Positions 5,954-13,478 of a stretch of DNA of 45,377 bases are shown piece after piece. This DNA comes from Bacillota bacterium (GTDB taxonomy: Bacteria > Bacillota_I > Bacilli_A > RF39 > UBA660), in the NCBI GenBank assembly GCA_015059365.1, contig SVAO01000008.1, positions 1 to 45,377 on the forward strand. The letters run 5' to 3'. The number at the start of each line of letters is the position of its first letter. Position 1 is the stretch's first letter. Under the pieces are notes generated by a model that ran no database searches, was not told the DNA's origin, and saw nothing but the letters and a program-made list of their open reading frames with translations. A program made the translations under genes and the position numbers.

Positions 5954-7715
5954 GAGTTTTTTCTTTTTGACTTATTGCTTCCAAAAATAAATCATTGTTT
6001 AATAACTTAACTAAATCGCGATATCTACATGTACATTGAAAAGTTAGATTATTGTTATCATCAAAATCTTCTAAAATTATTTTTCTATTATAAACTATTC
6101 TATCATCTGCATATCTAATATGATTGTGTGCAAAAGCATTTCGTAAATGACTGAAGAAATTTTGATTATTATTTATATAATTTCCTTTATCATCTTTTTT
6201 AGCAGTACTAAGTTTAGATGTAATATTATTTATTTCTATTATTAATTCATTAATTTTATTTTTTAAATTATTTATCATTGTATCTAAATTAGCAATATTA
6301 TTAGAAATAATTGCCTTTTTATTATCAGGTGCTTTAGTTAGATTAGTTTGTAATTTTAGTTTATTTGCTTCGGCTTTTGTAAATGCATTATTTGCATTTC
6401 TTAAATCGTTGTTTAAAACGGTTAATTTGCTTACTAACCTGTTATATCCAGAATAATCTTGATATATGAAGTTGTTAAGATCAAATTCGCTATAATCTTC
6501 AAAATATTTATCATATATAGATTCTTTGTTACTAACAAAATTATTTACACCTAATATAAATAGGTTAGAAAGTTTTTGTTCTTCAATAAAACTATTTATA
6601 AATACGAAATTCCACATTGGTAAAAATTCACTATAATATGTATTTGCGTTGATTTCACGTGATATAATTAGTGATAAAAATGAGTTTATATTTTGTATTC
6701 CTCTTTCGATAGAACAACCATTATTTATAATTAACCCAGATATAGCTGCCTTTATTATTTCCATTTGTTCTTCCACAGAGAAAGTATAAAAGTTTTTATT
6801 TTCTTCTATATGCTTCATTGTTGAACTAATGATTTCATCATCCAAGTGTTGAACGTGAATTTTTATTTTATAATTGCTCATATATTCTGATATATATTTA
6901 TCTATTTTTTTTCTAAAAGTATGATAAGGCATATTTTGTTGTTTTTTATTTATTAATTTATCTAATAAATCAGAGAAGAAATTATAGAAATTAATCAAAT
7001 CTTCATATTTTTTATTGATGTCTGTTTCCATACATTCTTCTACTTCATAATAAATTGGAATTAAGTTTGTCATTAAAAAATTTTTTACTTGGTAATCATT
7101 TTCTAATTTTTGATAGTTAGTATTATTAATATAAGAAGCAAAAGCAATACAAGTGCCTAAATTTTTATCAGTATATCCTCCAATTCGCTCTAAATTAGTT
7201 AATTCATCAAATAAAGAGAATAGTTCAAAAGTCATACTACATTTTAATTTTCTGTCTTCAAACTCATTATTAATAACTATTCTTGATGCATTTTGATCGA
7301 TATAAAAGTGTCCATGTGCAATAGAATCCCTGATGTTATCAATAATCCAAACACTATCATTTTCTTTACCGGTTAAAATTTCTTCTATTTGCATTTTATC
7401 TAACTTAAGTTTTAATCTTTTTTTCTTATAATGAATGCTTAGTTTAGGATTGACAAATTCTCCTTTGAAAACAAAATCATCTAGGATTTTACGAGGAAAA
7501 TTAGTAGCAATAGTTTTAGTTTTTTTGTTTTTTATCCAAATATCTTCTTTATAAATAATGAATTTAGCAACAATAGATGTTATAAGAAAGTATTTAACGT
7601 TTAAATCGTCAAAATCGATCATGTCTTGCTTAATGATACTATCCATTATTTCAAAATAATACTTTGATAATTCAAAATTTTGTTTTTTTAAAGCTAATTG
7701 TTCTTCTGTTATCAT
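5937..7715 (-). CDS. Dual-HEPN protein, candidate RNase effector of unknown type
   Basis: This 592-aa protein carries two HEPN catalytic motifs of the form R-x4-H: RDSIAHG (R129, H134) and RNAFAHN (R525, H530). The sequence after each motif is similar: His, then a short hairpin containing RIV-(I/Y)-N, an acidic stretch, a Phe/Cys-containing strand and an L-rich helix. The two ends therefore appear to be copies of one HEPN module. Between them lie about 390 mostly helical residues, including a predicted coiled coil near 445-515. Paired HEPN motifs of this kind form metal-independent RNase sites in Cas13, RNase L and many abortive-infection and toxin proteins. No CRISPR array or cas gene is near. 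The ATG at 7715 has GAAGGG before it; the upstream TTG-type extension lacks an RBS. Substrate and biological role are unknown. Confidence 0.7.
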   Translation of the reverse strand: MITEEQLALKKQNFELSKYYFEIMDSIIKQDMIDFDDLNVKYFLITSIVAKFIIYKEDIWIKNKKTKTIATNFPRKILDDFVFKGEFVNPKLSIHYKKKRLKLKLDKMQIEEILTGKENDSVWIIDNIRDSIAHGHFYIDQNASRIVINNEFEDRKLKCSMTFELFSLFDELTNLERIGGYTDKNLGTCIAFASYINNTNYQKLENDYQVKNFLMTNLIPIYYEVEECMETDINKKYEDLINFYNFFSDLLDKLINKKQQNMPYHTFRKKIDKYISEYMSNYKIKIHVQHLDDEIISSTMKHIEENKNFYTFSVEEQMEIIKAAISGLIINNGCSIERGIQNINSFLSLIISREINANTYYSEFLPMWNFVFINSFIEEQKLSNLFILGVNNFVSNKESIYDKYFEDYSEFDLNNFIYQDYSGYNRLVSKLTVLNNDLRNANNAFTKAEANKLKLQTNLTKAPDNKKAIISNNIANLDTMINNLKNKINELIIEINNITSKLSTAKKDDKGNYINNNQNFFSHLRNAFAHNHIRYADDRIVYNRKIILEDFDDNNNLTFQCTCRYRDLVKLLNNDLFLEAISQKEKTLTKNF

Positions 7716-7740
7716 ATAAAAACCCTTCAATGTGATAGAT

Positions 7741-7769
7741 AGTATAGCATAAAGATAAATAATTATCAA
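7741..7769 (-). promoter_or_regulatory. Promoter of the dual-HEPN gene
   Basis: On the minus strand, TTGATA (7769-7764), a 17-nt spacer and TATACT (7746-7741). Its -35 box overlaps that of the divergent reductase promoter. Confidence 0.65.
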
Positions 7770-7791
7770 ATATATTAGTTTGTGATATAAT
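7763..7791 (+). promoter_or_regulatory. Promoter of the reductase-ynbB operon
   Basis: TTATCA (7763-7768), a 17-nt spacer and TATAAT (7786-7791). The -35 shares five bases with the divergent HEPN promoter. Confidence 0.6.
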
Positions 7792-7812
7792 ATCCTTATT
7801 AAGGAGGAATTT

Positions 7813-8553
7813 ATGGATAATAAGGTTGTATTAATAACAGGAGCATCACGAGGAATAGGAGCAGCAACGGCTAAAGAGTTTGCAAAAAATAATTACAGTG
7901 TAGTAATTAATTATAATTCTAGTTATCAAGAAGCTGAAAATTTAAAAAAAGAATTAGAAACAAATTATAAAGTAAAAGTTTTAACAATAAAATGTGATGT
8001 TTCAAAAGAAGAAGAAGTAAAGAATATGGTGGAAAAAACTGTTAATGAATTAGGGAATATTGATGTTTTAATTAATAATGCAGGTATAGCTATTGATACA
8101 TTGTTTGAAGATAAGACCGTAGAAAATTTTAAAAGAATTTTAGATGTTAATTTGATAGGAACCTTTTTGGTAAGTAAATATGTAGGAACGATTATGGTTG
8201 AAAATCAAAAAGGAAGTATTATTAATGTATCTTCTAATGCTGCACTTGACGATTATTATCCTATGAGCCTAGATTATGATGCATCTAAAGCAGGGGTTAT
8301 TTCTTTAACCCACAATTTAGCTTCACAATTTTCTCCGTTTGTTCGAGTTAATGTAGTTGCTCCAGGATGGGTAACAACAGACATGACTAAAGAACTATCC
8401 CAAGAATTTATTGATGAAGAAAATAAAAAAATAATGTTGAACCGCTTTGCAAAGCCAGAAGAAATTGCTAAAGTAATTTATTTTTTAGCAAGTGATTCTG
8501 CAAGTTATATAAATAATGAGGTAATAAGAATAGATGGAGGATTTAAATGTTAG
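7813..8553 (+). CDS. Short-chain dehydrogenase/reductase (FabG-like)
   Basis: This 246-aa classical SDR enzyme has the NAD(P)-binding TGASRGIG (residues 9-16), the NNAG motif, and the catalytic Ser and Y155-x3-K159 (YDASK), ending with the family's IRIDGGFKC-like tail. The closest family is 3-oxoacyl-ACP reductase, an NADPH-dependent step of fatty acid synthesis. Outside a fab cluster, however, the substrate cannot be told from sequence. AAGGAGGAA precedes the ATG. The last seven bases overlap the start of ynbB, so the two are co-translated. Confidence 0.85.
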   Translation: MDNKVVLITGASRGIGAATAKEFAKNNYSVVINYNSSYQEAENLKKELETNYKVKVLTIKCDVSKEEEVKNMVEKTVNELGNIDVLINNAGIAIDTLFEDKTVENFKRILDVNLIGTFLVSKYVGTIMVENQKGSIINVSSNAALDDYYPMSLDYDASKAGVISLTHNLASQFSPFVRVNVVAPGWVTTDMTKELSQEFIDEENKKIMLNRFAKPEEIAKVIYFLASDSASYINNEVIRIDGGFKC

Positions 8554-9794
8554 ATGAATTAAAAATTGATGAATCAGTTATAAAACTTTCAAAAGATATG
8601 GAACATAAATTACAACCAGTTTTTAAAGAGATTGATGAAGTTTGTGAATATAACAGTTTAAAAGTATTGAACGCATTTCATAAATATCAAATTGCGGAAG
8701 TACATTTTAATATGACTACCGGCTATGGTTATGGAGATATTGGTAGGGATACAATAGAGCGTGTATATGCAGATATTTTTCATACAGAAGACAGTTTAGT
8801 TCGTGGGCAATTTATCTCTGGAAGTCATGCCTTAACAGTTACATTATTCGCACTTCTTAGACCTAATGACACACTTTTAAGTATCACGGGAAAGCCTTAT
8901 GATACTTTAGATGAGGTAATTGGTATAGTGCCAAATGACAGTTCATTACAATCTTTTGGAGTAAAATATGAACAAATAGATTTGATTAATGATGATTTTG
9001 ATTATGAAAGAATCGAAAATAGACTAAAGGAATCTTTTATAAAAGTAATTGAAATTCAACGTTCGAAAGGGTATTCTACAAGAAAAAGCGTTGGTATAGA
9101 TAAAGTAGAAAAAGTAGTAAAATTGATTAAAAAAATTTCTCCAAATACTATAGTTATGATTGACAATTGCTATTGTGAATTTGTTGGAACTAAGGAACCC
9201 ACAGAGGTCGGTGCTGACATCGCAGTAGGTTCACTTATAAAAAATTTAGGTGGAGGAATTGCTCCAAATGGTGCTTATGTAGTGGGAAGTGAAAAACTCA
9301 TTAAATTAGTAGCAGAAAGACTTACTGTTCCAGGAGAGGGAAAAGAAGTAGGTCCTTCAATGGGAATGAATAGACAACTATTACAAGGACTTTTTATGGC
9401 CCCAAGTGTAGTTGCAAGCAGTTTAAAAACCGCTGTATTTGCAAGTCTTATGTTAGAGGAATTAGGGTATGAGGTAGAACCTAAGTATAATGACAAACGG
9501 GCAGATATAGTTCAAAATATTATATTTAATAACCCACAAAAACTAATTAAATATTGTCAAGGAATTCAAGCAGCATCTCCAGTAGATTCTAATGCTTTGC
9601 CTGAACCTTGGGATATGCCTGGATATACAGATCAAGTAATTATGGCTGCAGGTGCTTTTACACAAGGATCTTCAATAGAACTTTCATGTGATGGCCCACT
9701 TAGACCTCCATATATTGCTTATATGCAAGGTGGTCTTACTTATGAGTATGGTAAACTAGGTGTTATGAAAGCAATTTCAAATATAAAAGATTAG
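8547..9794 (+). CDS. ynbB: YnbB-type PLP-dependent methionine gamma-lyase family protein
   Basis: The 415-aa product belongs to the Met_gamma_lyase / 'aluminium resistance' family (Bacillus YnbB), a fold-type I PLP enzyme. Visible features are NMTTGYGYGDIGRD near residue 53, SGSHALTVTLFALLRP, the cofactor Asp and environment in VMIDNCYCEF, and the probable Schiff-base lysine K232 in GSLIKNLGGGIAPNG. The C-terminal QVIMAAGAFTQGSSIELSCD is typical of the family. The actual substrate is not established. In many Firmicutes ynbB lies near glnR or miaA; here it is coupled to a reductase instead. A terminator overlaps its stop codon. Confidence 0.85.
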   Translation: MLDELKIDESVIKLSKDMEHKLQPVFKEIDEVCEYNSLKVLNAFHKYQIAEVHFNMTTGYGYGDIGRDTIERVYADIFHTEDSLVRGQFISGSHALTVTLFALLRPNDTLLSITGKPYDTLDEVIGIVPNDSSLQSFGVKYEQIDLINDDFDYERIENRLKESFIKVIEIQRSKGYSTRKSVGIDKVEKVVKLIKKISPNTIVMIDNCYCEFVGTKEPTEVGADIAVGSLIKNLGGGIAPNGAYVVGSEKLIKLVAERLTVPGEGKEVGPSMGMNRQLLQGLFMAPSVVASSLKTAVFASLMLEELGYEVEPKYNDKRADIVQNIIFNNPQKLIKYCQGIQAASPVDSNALPEPWDMPGYTDQVIMAAGAFTQGSSIELSCDGPLRPPYIAYMQGGLTYEYGKLGVMKAISNIKD

Positions 9795-9815
9795 TAGAAA
9801 TACTAATTTTTTTTG
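9790..9815 (+). terminator. Intrinsic terminator after ynbB
   Basis: Stem 9790-9796 / 9801-9807 with a GAAA loop and an eight-T tract. The left arm contains the ynbB stop codon. Confidence 0.75.
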
Positions 9816-9895
9816 TAAAATATCAAGTTAATTTGGATAAAAGATGATATAATATAACATAACTTTATTTATATTTAAATCTAGGGGGTGATAAT

Positions 9896-11647
9896 GTGAA
9901 TCAAAGAATTTGGACGCAAGAACAAGATAATTATATAAAAGAAAATTTTGGGAAAGTGTCATTTAGTGAAATGGAAAATCATATGGGGTGTGCCATTACA
10001 ACAATTCAAAGGCGAGCAGTATTTTTAGGATTAGATTTTGAAACTAAAAGTTTAAGAAGATGGACTAAAGAGGAAGAGGAATTATTGCGTGAATATTCGA
10101 AAAAATATGTTACTAAAACCATTGCTAAAAAATTAGGTAGAAGTTACCTAGCTGTACAAAAGAAGGCGGTTAAACTTGGAATAGAATTACATTCAGAAAG
10201 AGATCCTTGGAAAAAATGGATGATAGATTATTTAAAAGATAATATTAACAAAAAGCCAATTGGTGAAATTGAAAATATGTTGGGTCTTAGTTATCGAAGG
10301 ATACTTACAAAATGCAAGGAATTGGGAATAGAATATAGAGTGGAAACTTGGACACAAGAGGAAATAGAAATCCTAAGAGAATATGCTCCAAGGTGTCATT
10401 ATACAGAATTAACAAAGATATTACCGAATCGAAGTGTTGGAGCAATATCTGCAAAAGCATATGAATTAGGAATAGAAACAATATCACAACACAAAAAATT
10501 AGATGATGCCAGTATAGAATATATTAAAGAAAATTGGGGTAAAATTCCGGCTACACAGATAGCAAGAAACTTAAAAATTAGTATTGGGATGATTAATCGA
10601 TACAAGAAGGAATTGGAATTACCTAATACAGGTCAACAGAAAAAGTGGACAGAAGAAATCATTGAAAGTCTACGTAAGGATGCTTTAACTAAAGATAGAA
10701 AATCATTAGCAAAAAAGTATAACACTTCATGTGAACAAATATCTAAAATTGCATATGAAAATAATATTGTTTTGTTAGATTCGAAAAAAGTATGGGATGA
10801 TAGTAAGGATGATGAATTAATTCGTTTAGTGAATGAAGGACTAAGTATAGCACAAATATCAGATATTATGGAAATAAAGGCCAATTTAATAAGAACAAGG
10901 ATAAAACTATTAAAAATTAATTATGTTTCACAAAAAAGAACTTTTAGAAAATGGAGTGAAGAGGAAACTTTGTTGTTATTAGAATTGCTTGGTTCATATT
11001 CTACATTTGAAGTTGCAAGAATGTTGAATCGTAGTGAAGAACAAGTATGTGTATATGCTAAAAAATTAGGTTATGAAATAAGTTCTAAGCATCGTAGGTG
11101 GACAGAAGAAGAGGAGAGCATGCTTAAGGATTTATGGGGTAATTTATCCATAGAAAAAATAGCTAAAAAATTAAACAGAACAGAGTCCGCTATTATTAAT
11201 AGAGCCAATGTATTAAATCTTGGTTCACAGTTTTCAAATAATTATGATGGACTTAGAATACAAGAAATTTCAGATATGTTTTTGATTAATAGAATGACCA
11301 TTTTAAATTCATGGGTGGCACTTGGTTTAAAATTAGATTATAGAAAGATGTCTAATAATCGTGTTTATGCTTTTGTTTCAATAGAAAATCTATATGCGTT
11401 TTTAGAACAAAATCAAAATATTTGGGATAGTAGAGTATTAGAAAAAAATATATTAGGTAAAGAACCAGAATGGCTAGTAGAAAAAAGAAAAACAGATAAT
11501 GAAAGAACTTTTGAAAATTATAATTTATCTAATTTAAATAAACAACAATTATTGAATTCTAAAAAATATTTTTTAGATATAAATGATCAAAATTTTGACA
11601 CAAAAGAACAAGAAATTGGACCGATTAAGAAAAAAACCAAAATATAG
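9896..11647 (+). CDS. Protein of nine tandem Myb/SANT-like repeats plus a MerR-like HTH
   Basis: The 583-aa protein is almost entirely repeats of about 45-50 residues with the Myb/SANT-like pattern W-(T)-x-E-E, a hydrophobic helix, an IA-x-x-L-type turn and an A-x-x-x-KA-x-x-LG-type recognition helix. Repeats start near residues 5, 54, 103, 150, 200, 250, 300, 354 and 403; those at 5, 54, 150, 354 and 403 are the clearest. Residues about 452-537 form a different winged-helix/MerR-like domain (IQEISDMFLINRMTILNSW, then NNRVYAFVSIENLYAFLE and the EKNILGKEPEWL tail) also seen in phage and Firmicutes DNA-binding proteins. The start is GTG with AGGGGGTG before it, and an extended -10 (TGATATAAT) lies near 9845. 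It is first of three genes with a second repeat protein and a sigma factor. A sequence-reading DNA-binding role is inferred. Confidence 0.75.
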   Translation: MNQRIWTQEQDNYIKENFGKVSFSEMENHMGCAITTIQRRAVFLGLDFETKSLRRWTKEEEELLREYSKKYVTKTIAKKLGRSYLAVQKKAVKLGIELHSERDPWKKWMIDYLKDNINKKPIGEIENMLGLSYRRILTKCKELGIEYRVETWTQEEIEILREYAPRCHYTELTKILPNRSVGAISAKAYELGIETISQHKKLDDASIEYIKENWGKIPATQIARNLKISIGMINRYKKELELPNTGQQKKWTEEIIESLRKDALTKDRKSLAKKYNTSCEQISKIAYENNIVLLDSKKVWDDSKDDELIRLVNEGLSIAQISDIMEIKANLIRTRIKLLKINYVSQKRTFRKWSEEETLLLLELLGSYSTFEVARMLNRSEEQVCVYAKKLGYEISSKHRRWTEEEESMLKDLWGNLSIEKIAKKLNRTESAIINRANVLNLGSQFSNNYDGLRIQEISDMFLINRMTILNSWVALGLKLDYRKMSNNRVYAFVSIENLYAFLEQNQNIWDSRVLEKNILGKEPEWLVEKRKTDNERTFENYNLSNLNKQQLLNSKKYFLDINDQNFDTKEQEIGPIKKKTKI

Positions 11648-11663
11648 TAAGAAGGTAATATAT

Positions 11664-12725
11664 ATGAGAGGTAAAAGGCGAGAATTTACTGATGAGGAAA
11701 TAAATTATATAATAACAAACTGGGGAAAAGAGTCTCCTCATAGTATGAAGAAAAAACTCGCCTGTACTTGGTATGCGGTGTGTAAAATTGCTGAAGCCAA
11801 CGGTTTAGAATTACCAACTTCTAATAATTGGACAGAAGAAGAAATTACAACATTAAAAGAATTGGCGGAAATTTATCATTATACTGAGATTGCAAAAATA
11901 ATGGGTAAGAGTGAAAATGCAATTTATTTAAAAGCAAAACGACTGGGAATTACTTTGATTCAGGATAGAAGAGAATGGACCGAAGATGAAGAAAACTTGC
12001 TCGCTGACTTATGGGGGAATAAGTCTATTGAAGCAATCGCAAAAGATATGAAAAGGACTATTTTTTCAATTAAAGTAAAAGCTGTTAGAATGAATTTAGG
12101 TCCAATGATTAGAAATAACTATGATTTAATAACAGTGTCAGATATGGAAGACATACTAAACGTTAGTAGAGATAGAATTGTTAATACTTGGGTTAAATTA
12201 GGGTTAAAGTTAAAGAAAAAAAGAATAACACAAAATTGTGTAATATATACGATTACTTGGAAAGATTTAATGGAATTTTTAGAAAATAATCAAAATGAGT
12301 GGGATTCAAGAAATTTAGAAAAAAATATTTTGGGACTAGAACCAGAATGGTTACAGGAAAAACGTAAAAAAGATATAGAAATTAATCCTATAACTTATAG
12401 AAAATGGACAGTTGAAGAAATTGAATTTGCTGAAAATTTATTTAAACAAGGTAAGGATTATAGAGAAATAAGTGTTATAATAAAAAGAAGTGAATGGGCA
12501 GTTGCCAATTTATTGAGAAATTTAGGATATAGTTATATGAACCCAAAGTATTGGACAGGAAAAGAATTAAAGTATTTACGTGATAATTATGAAAATATGA
12601 CATATGCAGAAATTTCTGAAATTTTGGGAAGAACTACGAAAGCTGTATCTGCTAAGGCAGAAGAACTAGGCTATCAAAAAAAATTAGGAAAAGTAAAAAC
12701 TAAAGGTGGGAATAATCATGTCTAA
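11664..12725 (+). CDS. Protein of five Myb/SANT-like repeats around a MerR-like HTH
   Basis: This 353-aa paralogue of the preceding protein has three Myb-like repeats at the N-terminus (near residues 6, 53 and 101), then the same MerR-like domain (about 150-240, ending EKNILGLEPEWLQEKRK), then two more repeats (near 250 and 298). The ATG at 11664 is chosen, 16 nt after the upstream stop, because AGAAGG is suitably placed; the longer frame would overlap the previous gene without an RBS. The gene overlaps the sigma-factor gene by eight bases. Differences in repeat number between the two paralogues point to repeat gain and loss. The DNA target is unknown. Confidence 0.75.
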   Translation: MRGKRREFTDEEINYIITNWGKESPHSMKKKLACTWYAVCKIAEANGLELPTSNNWTEEEITTLKELAEIYHYTEIAKIMGKSENAIYLKAKRLGITLIQDRREWTEDEENLLADLWGNKSIEAIAKDMKRTIFSIKVKAVRMNLGPMIRNNYDLITVSDMEDILNVSRDRIVNTWVKLGLKLKKKRITQNCVIYTITWKDLMEFLENNQNEWDSRNLEKNILGLEPEWLQEKRKKDIEINPITYRKWTVEEIEFAENLFKQGKDYREISVIIKRSEWAVANLLRNLGYSYMNPKYWTGKELKYLRDNYENMTYAEISEILGRTTKAVSAKAEELGYQKKLGKVKTKGGNNHV

Positions 12726-13365
12726 GAAACTCAGTTTAGAAGAAACATACGATTACTTAATAAAATGGAGAGAACTTAATGATCAAGAAGCCCAAACTAT
12801 ACTTGTAACTTCTAATTTTCCATTGGTTAAATATTTTGCAAAAAAATATTTTAATGTAGGATTAAACTTTGATGAATTGCAGTCGGCTGGAATTGAGGGA
12901 TTAATTAGAGCTATTAATAAATTTGATTATTTTAATAATGATATAAGACAATTTAGTTCATATATCTCGATGGCGATTGATAATCAAATAAAGATGGAAA
13001 TAAGAAAATTTAAAAAACACAGCCATGTATTAAGTTTTGATGAACCTATTGGTCATAATAAAGATGGCGATGAAATGACTGTTGAGGATATCATTGGAAC
13101 AGATTCTGAAGAAATAATAGAAAGCGTCATTTCAGCAATGAAAATAGATATAGTAAGACAATCTTTAAAATGTTTAACCTCTAGGGAAAGAAAAATAATA
13201 TTATTAAGATTTGGCTTGGATGAACTTCACCGAAAAACACAAAGTGAGGTTGCTGAAATATTTGGATGTTCGAGGTCTCTTATTTCAAAACAAGAAGAAC
13301 ATGCTTTAATGAAAATGAGACATCCTAGAAATACTAGAAAACTTAAGGATTTTATAGATGAATAA
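12718..13365 (+). CDS. Sigma-70 family factor, sporulation sigma-E/K type
   Basis: The 215-aa protein has sigma region 2 (LVKYFAKKYFNVGLNFDELQSAG, then EGLIRAINKFD and YISMAIDNQIKMEIRKFKK). A region 3 resembles sigma-E/sigma-K (SFDEPIGHNKDGDEMTVEDIIGTD). Region 4 contains LTSRERKIILLRFGLDE and an HTH (TQSEVAEIFGCSRSLISKQEEHALMKM). No region 1 is present. The region 3 match and the spore genes elsewhere in the window support a sporulation factor, but a specific sigma letter cannot be given. ATG 12718 follows AAAGGTGGG. The gene is translationally coupled to the Myb-repeat genes, which may modify its promoter choice (inference). Confidence 0.75.
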   Translation: MSKKLSLEETYDYLIKWRELNDQEAQTILVTSNFPLVKYFAKKYFNVGLNFDELQSAGIEGLIRAINKFDYFNNDIRQFSSYISMAIDNQIKMEIRKFKKHSHVLSFDEPIGHNKDGDEMTVEDIIGTDSEEIIESVISAMKIDIVRQSLKCLTSRERKIILLRFGLDELHRKTQSEVAEIFGCSRSLISKQEEHALMKMRHPRNTRKLKDFIDE

Positions 13366-13373
13366 ATAATTGG

Positions 13374-13402
13374 CATATTACAAAAAGTAATATGTTTTTT
13401 TT
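13374..13402 (+). terminator. Intrinsic terminator after the sigma factor
   Basis: Perfect 8-bp stem CATATTAC/GTAATATG with an A5 loop, followed by eight T. Confidence 0.85.
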
Positions 13403-13418
13403 GCAAAATTTGTCAACT

Positions 13419-13445
13419 TTAGCACTCACAGTTGACAAGTGCTAA
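13419..13445 (+). promoter_or_regulatory. CIRCE element (HrcA operator)
   Basis: TTAGCACTC-N9-AAGTGCTAA matches the CIRCE consensus TTAGCACTC-N9-GAGTGCTAA at 17 of 18 positions. It overlaps the -35 region of the clpB promoter, as expected for repression by HrcA and release on heat shock. A second inverted repeat, TTGTCAAC (13410-13417) with GTTGACAA (13431-13438), is interleaved with it. Confidence 0.9.
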
Positions 13446-13459
13446 AAAGTGAGTATAAT
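13432..13459 (+). promoter_or_regulatory. clpB promoter
   Basis: Consensus -35 TTGACA (13432-13437), 16-nt spacer and -10 TATAAT (13454-13459). The right half of CIRCE starts within the -35. Confidence 0.85.
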
Positions 13460-13478
13460 ATTTACTGAGGTGATATTT

